Shown: positions 21,492 to 32,131 of the stretch, one piece after another
Position numbering within the stretch: position 1 is the first letter of the stretch
Layout of the letters: every line of letters begins with the position of its first letter
Notes under the pieces: model-generated
Told to the model about the DNA's origin: nothing
The model's database searches: none
Seen by the model: the letters and a program-made list of their open reading frames with translations, nothing else
Made by a program: the position numbers and the translations under genes
DNA from: Aristolochia californica
Taxonomy: Eukaryota; Streptophyta; Magnoliopsida; Piperales; Aristolochiaceae
Reading direction: 5' to 3'
Assembly: GCA_029961685.1 (NCBI GenBank)
Contig: JARWKL010000014.1
Location: 23,781,137 to 23,845,136 of the forward strand
DNA: 64,000 nucleotides

Positions 21492-22386
21492 AGACTATAG
21501 AATCCAACTTTGAGCTCCAAGTGTGACAAGGTTTGAAGAGGGATTCTCACGACACCGATATCCAATTGGTTATTTTGTGCTTAAGTTTCTTTTGTTTGGC
21601 TATAATGCGATAGGGAAACCAACTATGAGCTCTAACTGTAACAAGATTTGAAGAGGTTGTCTTCTCACAACACTAATTAGAGTTCCAAGTCGGATTTAAT
21701 GGAGAAGGAGATAGATTGGACTTTAACTCTTGAGTCATATAAGTCAATTCTGATAGAGGTAAATATAAAGATAAAGATAATGATAAAGATAATGATAAAA
21801 ATAACGATAACAAATGATTGAATTAGTGACAAGATCAAATTATAGAGTTGTAATCATCTGTTGTCTCTTTAGTAACTCTATAAATAATTTACACCTAATC
21901 AATAATAATTACAGTAATATTATTCTTCATTTATATATTCAACATGGTATCAGCGCTTCTGATCGACCAATTTGCCATTGTTGGAAATCTTTATAGGAAT
22001 TAGCTTCCGTAGCTGCAGCCCACTGCCCCCACCCATACCTATTACTTTTACCTTCCCCTTATCTTTCGTCCTCATACAATTTTCGCTGGCGATATTCCAA
22101 AAAAAAAAAACACAAAACCTTGCCACTGACCTCCCTCTTCCTTGTTTTCAAACTACCCCGCCGTTACCGAAGACCATCCTCGCCGTTGCCGCTGCCCCTG
22201 CTGCCGCTTCTCCCGATGCCCACTTCGCCGTCACCCTGCTGCCGTCACAGCCCACCCTGCTAGCAACTCCCAGCGCCGCACCATAACCTCTCTCAACCGA
22301 CCTATTTTTCCCCTTCCCTTTGAAACCACCATCGTTCACCTTGACGACACCAGTTGGTGCTGCCGAGAGTTCTCTAACCCACCATT
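21492..22386 (+). mobile_element. Inserted partial copy of element C with 118-bp repeat sequence
   Basis: Interrupts element A between its gag and protease. 21492-21750 contains about 1.4 units of the 118-bp repeat found at 23134-23610 plus its flank. 21751-21944 is a 194-bp LTR nearly identical to 23680-23873, followed by a primer-binding site (TGGTATCAGCGC, 21945-21956) and about 430 bp of interior homologous to 23874-24360. The block is therefore collinear with 23420-24360, about 0.9 kb. No clear TSD is visible at its junctions. Confidence 0.75.
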
Positions 22387-22655
22387 TCAGGAGTGAGAGT
22401 ACTCGAACTTGTGGAGACTGTAGAAACAGTATTCGGAGTAACTGGAAGCACCTATAGAGGCATGATAAGCAGTGCCCTTCTTCCTTGTTGGGTGAATAGG
22501 ACAAGTGACAAGGAGATGACTCGTTTTCTTGCAGTACCAACAAAACTTCTTAATACAATCCCGATCAAAATGACCAAATTCTTTACAATTGAAGTATTGG
22601 ACTAACTTCATATCCCTTCCCTGATTTCTTCCTTGTGCGGCATATGCCACAGGAA
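22387..22655 (-). pseudogene. Element A gag nucleocapsid (zinc knuckle) fragment
   Basis: Minus-strand frame of about 87 codons with a CX2CX4HX4C knuckle (FNCKEFGHFDRDC) followed by a second, CX2CX4HX4C-like set (WYCKKTSHLLVTC). Such knuckles bind element RNA in gag. It is separated from the protease by the 0.9-kb insertion at 21492-22386. No upstream gag or 5' LTR is seen beyond 22655. Confidence 0.8.
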
Positions 22656-23133
22656 TAGGGTGAATGATTTGATAAAAAAGTAAATACTTAATGAAATAAA
22701 CATTCCAATCATTATATTGGACCCATGTACGTTTTAGGTCAATTACCTCTTAATTAATTAACCCTGAAATAAATTAATTAAAATATGGTTTTTACTTGAA
22801 CCAAAATAAATATATTTGGGTAGGAACCATTTTAGGAGCTGAATCAAGTTTTCCAGCTTGAACTGCATGATTTCATAAAGAATCTGTCTAAAAATTAAAT
22901 CTTTAAGTAAATGAACAAAAAAAAAACATTTTGGGTCAAGACCAACCCCATTAAGGATTGACTTGACTTATCTAGCTTGAACCGGTATATTTACTTACTA
23001 AACTGTAGGGGTGGCACCAAGCAACGGATCATTAAATATTTTGTCCACTCTTTAGTGATAAGGATCCCATCTTCAGCTCATATGGATGGGCTCTCAACTC
23101 TTTCCCTCTACTCCATGGAGTTGGAAATTTCTT
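22656..23133. other. Unassigned spacer
   Basis: AT-rich sequence between the truncated gag of element A and the 118-bp repeat array. No ORF or element signature recognised. Confidence 0.4.
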
Positions 23134-23610
23134 CCTTATCCAATCGACTGTTTTGTGCTTCAATTTCTTCTATTTGGCTATAACGCGATAGGGAATCAAA
23201 CTATGAGCTCCAACTGTGACAAGGTTTGAAGAGGTTGTCTTTTCACAGCACTGATATCCAATCGATTGTTTTGTGCTTCGGTTTCTTCTGATTGGCTATA
23301 ACGCGATAGAGAATCCAACTATGAGCTCCAACTGTGACAAGGTTTGAAGAAGTTGGCTTCTCACAACACTGATATCCAATCGACTGTTTTGTGCTCCAAT
23401 TTCTTTTGTTTGGCTATAACGCGATATAGAATCCAACTTTGAGCTCCAAGTGTCACAAGGTTTGAAGAGGGATTCTCACAACACCGATATCCAATTGGCA
23501 ATTTTGTGCTTCAGTTTCTTCTGTTTGGCTATAATGCGATAGGGAATCCAACTATGAGCTCTAACTGTAACAAGGTTTGAAGAGGTTGTCTTCTCACAAC
23601 ACTAATTAGA
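23134..23610 (+). repeat. 118-bp tandem repeat, about 4 copies
   Basis: Units are anchored by CCAAT(C/T)G(A/G) at 23140, 23258, 23376 and 23491, with periods 115-118 bp. Conserved phrases are 'ggctataacgcgatag', 'atgagctccaactgtgac' and 'aaggtttgaagaggttg'. The reverse complement resembles transcript text, but no reading frame is open across it. It lies immediately upstream of element C here and at 21492, so it travels with C. Confidence 0.88.
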
Positions 23611-23679
23611 GCTCCAAGTCGGATTTAATGGAGAAGGAGATAGATAGGTTTTTAACTCTTGAGTCATTTAAGTCAATTC

Positions 23680-23873
23680 TGATAGAGGTAAATATAAAGA
23701 TGAAGATAATGATAAAGATAATGATAAAAATAACGATAACAAGTGATTGAATTAGTGACAAAATCAAATTATAGAGTTGTAATCATCTACTGTCTCTGTT
23801 GTAACTCTATAAATAGTTTACACCTGATCAATAATAATTACGGTAATATTATTCTTCATTTATATATTCAACA
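23680..23873 (+). repeat. 5' LTR of element C (194 bp)
   Basis: Near-identical to 21751-21944 and similar to 24785-24944. Starts TGATAGAGG and ends ATTCAACA. Confidence 0.88.
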
Positions 23874-24404
23874 TGGTATCAGAGCTTCCGATCGATCAGT
23901 CTACCATTGCTAGAAATCATTATAGGAAATAACCTCCGTAGCCGCAGCCCACAGCCCGCACCCATACCTGTTACTTTTACCTTCCCCTTATCTTCCGTCA
24001 TCGTATAATTTTCGTTGGTGATATTCCAAAAAAAAAAAAAAAACACAAAACCTTGCCACTGACCTCCCTCTTCCTTGTTTTCAAACTACCCCGCCGTTAC
24101 CGACGACCATCCTCGCTGTTGCCACTGACCTCCCTCTTCCTTGTTTTCAAACTACCCCGCCGTTACCGACGACCATCCTCGCCGTTGCCATTGCCCTTGC
24201 CGCCGCTTCGCCCGACACCCACTTAGCCGTCACCGCCCACCCTGCCAACAACTCCTAGAGCTGCACCATAACCTCTCTCAGCTGACCTATTTTTTCCCCT
24301 CCCTTTGAAACCACCGTCGTTCACCTTGACGACAATAGTTGGTGCCGCCGAGAGTTCTCTAACCCCGCCGCCGCCGCACATACCCCTCTTCTCTCTTGTC
24401 CGCC

Positions 24405-24848
24405 CCAATCGTTGAGCTTCCACCGAACAATGCAATTCAATCAGTCCAAGGCGCTGCCCTTCCTATGAATGATGCGATTCCGTCTGCCCCAACCACTTCT
24501 TTTTCACTGGACGATCTGATTCCGTCCTCCCAAACCGCTTCCTATGCCTCTGCTCTTCCTCCAAACGATGTGACTCCGTCCGTCCTTGCTGTTAATCTTT
24601 CACCGGACGATGTGATTCTGTCTGCCCAAGTCGTTGCCCTTCCACCGGACGATACAATTCCGTCCACCCCAACTGCCTCATGTGCTGCTATTTTCTACCG
24701 CTGCTTTTCTCAACCGTTAACATGCATCCTCTTTTTGAAGATCAAGATTGGACTCTCCTCTCAGAGCTCCATCTTGTGGGGGCATGATGGAGATAAACAT
24801 AAAGATAAAGATAATGATAAAGATAATAATAGAGATAAAGATAACTAG
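24405..24848 (+). CDS. Element C internal ORF with 14-residue repeats (hypothetical)
   Basis: An open frame with no ATG at its 5' end (first in-frame Met is in LPMNDAIPS). The product is built of six imperfect 14-residue repeats of the type LPP(N/D)D(A/V)IPSA..., encoded by a 42-bp DNA repeat (about 24415-24690), one unit being expanded to 18 residues. It then runs into the 3' LTR, where GATAAA repeats give Asp-Lys runs. It is low-complexity and Pro/Asp/Ser-rich with no known domain. It could be a gag N-terminus, since the position after the PBS fits, or simply repeat DNA that happens to be open. Confidence 0.25.
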   Translation, partial: PIVELPPNNAIQSVQGAALPMNDAIPSAPTTSFSLDDLIPSSQTASYASALPPNDVTPSVLAVNLSPDDVILSAQVVALPPDDTIPSTPTASCAAIFYRCFSQPLTCILFLKIKIGLSSQSSILWGHDGDKHKDKDNDKDNNRDKDN

Positions 24849-24944
24849 TAATTGAATTAGAGACAGACTCAAATTGTAGACTTGTAATCATTTATTGTCT
24901 TCGTTGTAACTCTATAAATAGTGTGCACCTGATCAATAATAATC
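24785..24944 (+). repeat. 3' LTR of element C, truncated
   Basis: Aligns with the first about 160 bp of the 194-bp LTR, then diverges after 'gatcaataataat' at about 24944. The last ~35 bp, including the CA end, are missing. Confidence 0.78.
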
Positions 24945-26029
24945 ATTTACTGTCTTTGGGAGAATGAAGTTTGAGTTTCTCTTTGATTGTCCATCTCTGA
25001 CGCTAGAATTACGGCCCTTTTCCAATAAGAGACCGATGATTGTCTAGTTCTGGTTGCCTGATACCTGCCCTTAGTTTTTTGTCAGTTTGGGTCGAATTCA
25101 TCTGGTTCAAATAAGCATGATTGATATAATCCTAAAAAAATTGGCTCTCAACAAGCTGGATTATTTAATTCGATGTTGTCATCCGAAAGGTGGAGGATTC
25201 ATGATTTGTTATACAATTTTAATCTTAATAAAATTATTTTTTTGTCTTCAAGAGGAGATCCCACAAGGCGATTTAACTTGAGTCTTCTATCTAGTGTTGC
25301 CTTACTTGTCTATTTTGATTATTTATCTACCACTTCATTATCTTAGAGAAATTTATTCCAAGTCCTAGTCACCATTGAAAAATAACCCCATAAATTTTTT
25401 AAGAATTTCTTTGTTTATCTTTGTCAATTTATTTTTTGTCTATTTACTTGTTTAAATTGCAGGATAATGTTTTGAGTCATACTTGTCAAACAATGTTTTT
25501 GTCTATTTACTTGTTTATATTGCATGATAATGTTTTGGGTCATACTTGGTCAATCGTAATTATGCTTTTGGTATAACTTGTTTATTTATTTTGTGATTCA
25601 ACCCATGTAATCTCTCCTAGAAATTCCACAAAAAATATTTAGTCTTCCAAAATTTTCAGAAATATCTTCTGTATGTGGATAAACCTCTAGTAATTCTTCA
25701 ATTTTCATATTGTTTCATCACTTCTAAGCAATGCCCTTAGATTCACTATTAACAAAGTACAACTGTGCCCAACATACATTGTGGACCAAGTCTTTCTATT
25801 CACCAATGGTGATTTTTTTTAGCTACCATTAAGATATTGAATAATCTCTTTTTTATACCCTAAGTTTGAGCATTTTCCACCTTTGAAATTGAGCACATTT
25901 TTTTTAAAATTTTGACCGGTATATGGAGTTTTGTTATTTGACCAACAGTGGTTTTTTGTCTCCCATTTGTTTTGCCAAGTTAGGCCTCTGTGCGCTTTTG
26001 ATCCCCAGTGTGATAGGGAAAAGTAGAAG
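24945..26029. other. Unassigned AT-rich region with a 63-bp tandem duplication
   Basis: No recognisable gene. 25434-25560 contains two copies of a 63-bp segment beginning 'ttttgtctatttacttgttt'. Confidence 0.5.
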
Positions 26030-26545
26030 AAGTACTAAAGAAGAGGTGTTTACGGTTTAGGGTTTAGTAGAAGAAGTACTAAAGAAGAGGTGTTGAAGAT
26101 CATACTCTGAAAAATGTCATATGTTGTAGTAAAAAAAATTAAGTGACCAAAATATCCAAGTGAGGGGTAAAATATAAGATGAAGATTTTTGGACAAAGAA
26201 AATTGAAGACCACACTGTTTTTCTTCTTTTGAAGTTGAAGTTGACAACTCCAACTTGAGGGGGGAGTATTAAAGAAACAGATATAGAAGAGTCTTATATG
26301 ACTCTTATAAAAGATGTCTCATAGTAAAGAATTAATAGTCTTACTTGAGTTTCACATAGAGGAGTTTCACGAAAAAAGGTTTTTTAGTGTTATCAATTCT
26401 TTGTAATAATTTTTTACTTTGTTTCGTATTAGAAGTTCTATTCTAGCTATAACTGAGACATGGGTAGTTTAATTGAACTCTAATTCTATAGGTTCACTCT
26501 ATTATAAATAGAGAATGAACGTACTTTGTTTACACACAATCATAT
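26030..26545 (+). mobile_element. Diverged 3' end and LTR related to element D
   Basis: 26040-26260 resembles the pre-LTR part of element D (38390-38500; shared 'gtgaccaaaatatccaag'-type text). 'caacttgaggggggagta' at about 26250-26267 is a polypurine tract. The following ~280 bp has 'attataaatagagaatgaac' like the TATA region of the D LTR ('cataaatagaggttcatg'). The right boundary is uncertain. No coding capacity. Confidence 0.5.
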
Positions 26546-27569
26546 TTTTTTAAAAAAAGGAAAGTACTCAAGTGATGGGCATGTGTTGGTCGAATACCTT
26601 TGCTAAAAACTTAGTTATTTTCTAATTTTGAAAACCTATGATGTTCGAAGAAATCAATTTTTGTCTTTAAAAACATTATTTTTTTGTTTTTAGTTCATTA
26701 AAAATCCAGGTTGCTAAAGTTATGCTTTATATTGGGTCAACCTAGTCTATCTCTCCTGTGGAAGGCCTTGCATATGTATGTAGGTTGTGTTGGTCCTTTA
26801 CAACTGTTACTATTCCAAAAATTTCACTAGCATCTTTTAGTGTTTTGTTAGTTCATCACTTTGGATCAATGCTTGCATACCCATGACCCTCTATGGTACT
26901 CTATGACATGTGATTTGTTGTTGTGGAAAGGAATACATTTAAGTGAAGTCAATGAACACGAATCTTCTTCCTTGGTTTCAGTTTTTGTCTACGAGGGGCT
27001 ATGACAAGTAAATTAAAAAGGGATTGAGTTCTTGTGCTAGTACTTAGTAGATGTCAATCCGCTGGTTTGTTGGAGAATGAATTCTTATTATTTGTCTAGG
27101 GGTGATTTCCAAGTAGAATATCTTTGAATCATGGTTCCCTAGTTTGAAGGGGACAAGAATATAGTACTATTGTTGTGGTGATAACTACTATGGAGCCTAG
27201 GGTTGGCTTAGAGTGAAGCCTTTCAAATTTGTCAAGAGTGGAGGTGGAGTGTTGATCAATTGTTGTCATAGTCAAGCTTGTTCAAGACATTCAAGTTAGG
27301 GGGAGAATGGACAAAGAAAAAATTGTTAAGTAGTCAAGCACAAAATCAAGTTAAAAATTGATGATTTGTAAGTTGGTTGCTTCATTAAAAGCATTTGAAG
27401 ACTTAAGCATGATAATTTTTTATTTTTTTTACCAAGCTCAACTTCAAACCTCCTACTTGAGGTGGAGTATGAAAAGGGATATTGTAAGGTTGGTCAAGTA
27501 ATATATAAGAAAGTTATGTCTATTTTATTTCTTGGCTTAGTTTCCTATTTTACTTGCTTTCCTAGGTAG
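26546..27569. other. Unassigned region
   Basis: AT-rich, with no gene. At about 27452-27480 'cttgaggtggagtatgaaaa' looks like a polypurine tract plus LTR start of another decayed element. Confidence 0.35.
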
Positions 27570-28440
27570 TTAAGTCTAAGCTTCAACTGGGTGACCAGGA
27601 GAGAAAAAAATATTATGCCTTATCTGTAGTGGGGAGTTTAGGCCTTACCTAGTTGTCTAGAGGAGGATTATATGGACCTTGTCAAGATATTGACAAGATG
27701 ATGTGGACTTCACTCATATCTTGGGATAATCAAGACCTCTTTTTGGTCATTGATTGAGGGAGGTGGAATGACCAGTATTATGATTATGGACTTAATATGT
27801 CTTAATTCTAGAAATATTGTGCCTCATCTGTAGTGAGAAATAAGGACTTTATTGGGTGCCCAACAAGGGTATGTGTATATGTAAGGTAACCACAAGGACA
27901 TGGTAGGGCAGCTAATAGGGGTATGTGTTTGTGTAAAAGAACCATAAGGACCTTGTTGGGAAATCAACAAGGGTATGCATATGTATAGGGTAACCACATG
28001 GACCTTGTTGGGCGACCAACAAGGGTCTATATATATATATATGTGTGTGTGTGTGTGAAAAGCAACCATAAGGACCTTGTTGTGAAATCAATAGGGTTAT
28101 GTGTGTGACTAGGAAATGTTGTGCCTCATTTATAGTGAGGGGTAAGGATCTCGTTGAATAATCAAAAAGGCCATACTTTTGTAAAGGAATACAATTACAT
28201 GGTAAAATGTTAATTAGGAATAGGAAATGGACAGCTAATACAGGTCGAAACACATGTATATTAAGGACCCAAGTAGAAGACAAGGTACCTAAACTCAATG
28301 AGGAGTGTGGGCCTTGTTGAATATTCAACGAAGGCATACCATAAGATGGTATTATAATGTTGCAATGATGCGTGGTAAAAAAAAAAAAAAGAGGTCTCAT
28401 CATGTCCGATATCCTACAAGGTAAATATTGGGGTGTGACA
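27570..28440 (+). repeat. Dispersed repeat copy 1 with 52-bp hairpin monomers
   Basis: Homologous over its length to 39960-41215. The core (about 27880-28110) is four 52-bp monomers in two alternating types: 'aaccaca...' with loop GCGA, and 'aaccata...' with loop GGAAAT. Each monomer holds a stem of the form CCTTGTTGG / CCAACAAGG (for example 27951-27972 and 28003-28024). A (TA)n(TG)n microsatellite has expanded in one monomer at 28027-28058. The block ends with 'ggggtgtgaca' followed by TTGGTATTAGAGCG at 28443-28456, a plausible LTR end plus primer-binding site of a gypsy element. Confidence 0.8.
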
Positions 28441-28479
28441 GGTTGGTATTAGAGCGAGGTTTATAGTAGACATTTACCT

Positions 28480-28800
28480 GATAAGAATGTATGGAGTTTA
28501 CAAGTTTGGGAGAAAATGACATTCAAGTCCTAAATTTATTGGACCATTTGAAATCATGGAAATTATAGGAGCAGTGGCTTATAGAATAGCTTTGCCACCA
28601 GATTTGGCTGATGTTCATATTTTGATTCATTTCTCCATGCTTATAAAATACAAACCTGATATCTTTCACTTATTGATCATAAGCTAATTAAACTTCAAGT
28701 GATTCCGTGAGTGAAAGTCCTTGGGCATAACCACTTAGTAGAAGAAGCCATGTGGCAATCCAAGGAAGAGACGGAGAAGCGTCACCTCCACCTTTGAGTT
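28480..28800 (+). pseudogene. Gypsy integrase C-terminal/chromodomain fragment
   Basis: Reading across stops and shifts: PKFIGPFEIMEIIGAVAYRI, ALPPDLADVH, then HFSMLIKY, VKVLGHNHLVEEATWQ and a short tail to a TGA near 28797. This order (GPFEI...VAYRLALPP...HVSMLRKY...VEEATW) is typical of the C-terminal domain of plant Ty3/gypsy integrases of the chromovirus type. Only the final ~100 residues are present. It lies just after a primer-binding-site-like sequence, an order impossible in an intact element, so an internal deletion must have joined the 5' end to the end of pol. Confidence 0.75.
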
Positions 28801-29080
28801 GCTCTCTTATTTTTTTTCTTCGGTTCTCAGAACTAGTGTTTTTAGGTTGTGTGTATTTGTTTTACATAGTTGGGGCTGGTATCCCCCCGAATTGAGGTTT
28901 CTTTCATTCGTACCTTAAGCTCGTTAAGTGGGGTTTAATTTCTTATTATAAATAGAGGCAAGAAGTAGGGAAATTGAAATCCTTTCTCTACTCTACATGA
29001 GTTGCTTTCGATTTGGGTAGAATTTTGATTTGCATGCATGATTTGGATTTTGAAATTTCAGATACCTTATATTATGAAAG
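28801..29080. other. Unassigned, LTR-like flank
   Basis: Contains 'ttattataaatagaggcaag' (about 28944), a TATA-like motif, and no gene. It could be the 3' LTR start of the gypsy remnant. Confidence 0.3.
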
Positions 29081-29521
29081 TGTTGAATTTATGGAAAAGG
29101 GAAATACTTCATTAACTTCAATAACTTGTTGTAATTAGAGTACATGAACCTCTATTTATAATAGAGGAAGGTAGTAGAGTCCAATTACAATAAAACTACC
29201 CTTGTCCCAATTACACCCAAACTCTAACACTTAAGGTAAGTCCTAACATAATTAGGTAACTCAATATTGATAAAAGACAAATATAAATTAAACTAAAACT
29301 CTTCTTGGTCATGATCCTAAGAGAAAGATACTTTTGTGAGTCCTTCTTGATCTTCCAACTGATGTGATAAGGATGCCAACTCTTGGTAATCATTATGGGT
29401 CCTACTTCTTATGGGTTTGGGCCCATCTTGTGGGCCTTCCTTGGTCATGTGGCCCATCTTATAATAATCTTACATATGTAGGCCTTCCTTGGTCGTTTGG
29501 GCTTGATCTTATCTTCGAACA
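29081..29521 (-). mobile_element. Solo LTR of element D family, TSD GAAAG
   Basis: A 441-bp sequence that is the reverse complement of the element D LTRs (36874-37311 and 39312-39752), from TG at 29081 to CA at 29520-29521. It is flanked by perfect 5-bp duplications GAAAG (29076-29080 and 29522-29526). Solo LTRs arise by recombination between the two LTRs of one insertion. Confidence 0.95.
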
Positions 29522-29526
29522 GAAAG

Positions 29527-29637
29527 GATTTCGGGTATGTGGAAGAGTTCTAAGTCATGGGTATTGGTGGTTATCTTGTTACTTTGAAAGTGGAAAGTGA
29601 AGATTGTGCTTCTTGTAACCTCAATTTATCTTAATTT

Positions 29638-29668
<31 letters not shown>

Positions 29669-31772
29669 ATTGAAAGTGTGCTCATTTGTATCCTCAATTT
29701 ATCTTAACTTTAACTTAGGTTGCATGAAATAAGAGGGGTTATCTTGTTTTTTATTTCATAGAGTTTGGGTGTAACTTTAAATCAAGGCTTGAATTCAATT
29801 AAATATGCTAATTTTAGTATTGGTTGGAATTGTCTATTGTGTAGATTTTAAGTTCTTCCTCCTCAATGATGTTATACTTGTTTAACCTTAGATAAGAGGG
29901 GTCCTAACTCCCAATTATGGTTGGGGGCTCATACTGACTTAATGGAACGAGCTATGACCTAAGAGAATGATTTGGGTTATATATTATGAATGCCCTTACA
30001 TAGATTTCTAGTTGTAAACTTTCTTTTCACATTTGGTGGGATTTTTAAATTCAGGTTAAGCGGATTTTAATAGTGTTAAAAAAAGGAGGTATTTCATCTT
30101 AGACAATAAAATAAATAGAGTGATGATGCTCATTCTGATAGGCTACTTTTAAGTTGAACCATTCATAAATTAAAAAATAGAGATTAAATTGTTATGTTTC
30201 ATGCCGGATGTTATTGATGAATCACTTGATTTATCTTGGTATGTGTTCACAAGTAGGTTTTCCAATTTGATTTGAAATTGAGATATGTTTGTTCATGACA
30301 AACCACGAAGATATCTAGAAAATGGCTAGGCTTGGTCTTGGATGTAAGGTGTTTATCTCTTGATATTAATGTCTCAACCATAACAATAGTCTAACCAGGC
30401 CCTATTGTGGACTTTCTTATTCACAACCAAAAAGTGGGCAATCCTAATCATATCGATTGGGCAAAAGCCAAGCAAATGCTAAAAAATTCTTAGGGTGAAG
30501 ATTTTCATATAAAAACTGAGTGCAAGACTATAGGATTGAGTGAGCAACTCTGTAAAGATCAATTATTCACCTTAAAAGAGATAAGTGACTATAGGGATAG
30601 TGAGTCTGTAAATCTTGAGGTGTTGCTATATGATTATTTTGTGAGAACAGGGATGAAGAGTCTGCAACTCATTATATGACTGTATATGATAACTTTACAT
30701 TAGCAAGGATATGTAATCACACCAAAATTTGCTAATTTTCCTTATAATAATGTAGAGAAACTTGAGAAGCTAACTTACATTCTAATTGAGCTGTGCTCCA
30801 TAGGGTGTTGAGAAATTTTGGCAAAAGCCTTAAGAAATAATTTATGTTTTGTGAGATTATGAATGAAGTCTTAGAGAATTAACTTTTTCGTCATTTAAAG
30901 TAATTGAGACTTTGCCCCCTAGAATAATACTCAGCCTAATGGGAAGATTATGGTTGTTTGGATCTCAATATGATTGTAGCTAAAACCTAAATTTATTAGC
31001 TTGTTATGATAGATCATTAAAAAAGTTGCATATCAGCCCACAAGAATTCTGGAATTGAAGTTCCCAATTCAGACCAAGGCAATATAGTTCTGAAATTTCA
31101 TATGTAATTTTTTTAAAATTATCATTTAAAGTCGGATCAAGATAATTGAGTTTTGAAATTTCATGAAACTTGAGTTAAGAATTAAACTTTGCTTCAATTG
31201 AAATATACTTGAGGGAATATAGGAAGTGAGACTTCATAAATGGTGCAAGTAATTTGGAATGTGATTGTTAAGAGTATGAAAAATTGCATGAATTCAATCA
31301 AAAAGGTTTTATTTGGTCTTGTTTTGAACATGAATTGAGGAACAACAAGTTGTTTTATTTTATTTTAAGCACATATAGAGGAGTAATTGAATGACTGTAT
31401 TAATGGTGGAAAACCCCCACCCTGAGATAAGCCTGATGTTTGCTCTATTCTTTACATACTTCCTGATTTCATAACCTTTAGTGATCAGGTTTAAATGTAT
31501 TCATAATTATATGTAAATTTTCTGGTTCAGTTTTTCTATGGGTGAAGTTTCAGATTGTGGGAGCTCTTATATTTATCTTTAGTTTCTTTTCTTCCTACAC
31601 AATGTCATAAATGATTTTAAATGAACAAAGTAATGAGATATATTTTCAGAGGGGAGCATGAATTGTAAATAACTAATGTGAGATCTACATACCTTATGTT
31701 TTCCTTGAGAGGAATCACCATACCATGTTCTTCATAAATCATATAATCTCCACGTTACGAGAATATGCAAGT
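29527..31772. other. Unassigned AT-rich region
   Basis: No ORF with a recognisable domain and no clear TIR or LTR pair. A (TA)n microsatellite is at about 29643-29668, flanked by two related 50-bp pieces ('cctcaatttatctta'). Confidence 0.5.
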
Positions 31773-32131
31773 TATTAAAAGGAGCCACCCACGAGTAAGG
31801 ATAACATGGATGGTAAAGAAGGCATATGGTAGCATGGTAAGTAAATAAGGATAAATGTACTTTTATGTCATTTTACTTTTGAAGGATGTAGCTCTAAGGG
31901 CATTGTAGTATTTTTAAACATCCTCTCAAAACTATAATTAGAGCCTCAAGGCATGAGGAAGAGCATTGCTCAATCCTCTTAAGCATAAATTTGTGCTCCC
32001 TCTTGTTTCCCCTTTTCCTCTCTTTTTCTCTCCCTTGGTTTCTCCTTGTAGCATCTCCACGAGCTAGAGCTCTTTTCCTGTTCTTTTAATACTTTGTTAA
32101 TATTATGTGAAAGAAACCCTAAAAATCAACA
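31773..32131 (+). repeat. 5' LTR of element E (359 bp)
   Basis: Direct repeat of 36237-36634. Contains 'aaaactataattagagcc', a TATA-like region whose counterpart in the 3' LTR is 'aaaactataaatagagcc'. Confidence 0.85.

Larger units (their letters stand above)
12012..22655 (-). mobile_element. Minus-strand Ty1/copia element A (split by later insertions)
   Basis: Read on the minus strand: a gag zinc knuckle (22655-22387), protease and integrase (21490-20360), integrase tail (14225-13700), RT (13690-12829), RNase H (12760-12280), polypurine tract (12283-12273) and 3' LTR (12272-12012). It is interrupted at 14226-20354 by copia element B and at about 21492-22386 by a piece of element C plus 118-bp repeats. 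The expected 5' LTR on the right was not found, so that end is truncated near 22655. Domain order gag-PR-INT-RT-RH identifies copia. Multiple stops and frameshifts indicate a dead element. Confidence 0.88.
23680..24944 (+). mobile_element. Element C: 1.3-kb non-autonomous LTR retrotransposon (TRIM-like)
   Basis: 5' LTR 23680-23873 (194 bp, TG to CA), primer-binding site TGGTATCAGAGC at 23874-23885, about 0.9 kb interior, a purine run GTGGGGGCA just before 24785, and a 3' LTR from 24785 that is truncated at about 24944. The LTR has GATAAA/GATAAT hexamer runs and a TATA box ('ctctataaatag'). The interior has a C-rich leader and a 42-bp coding-like repeat but no protease, integrase, RT or RNase H, so it would depend on another element's enzymes. 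The size puts it near TRIM elements. Confidence 0.8.

Noticed and set aside
27824..28403. Minus-strand open frames with Thr-His-Thr runs
   Set aside because: They come from the TG/TA microsatellite and hairpin repeats; no domain and no conservation between the two array copies.
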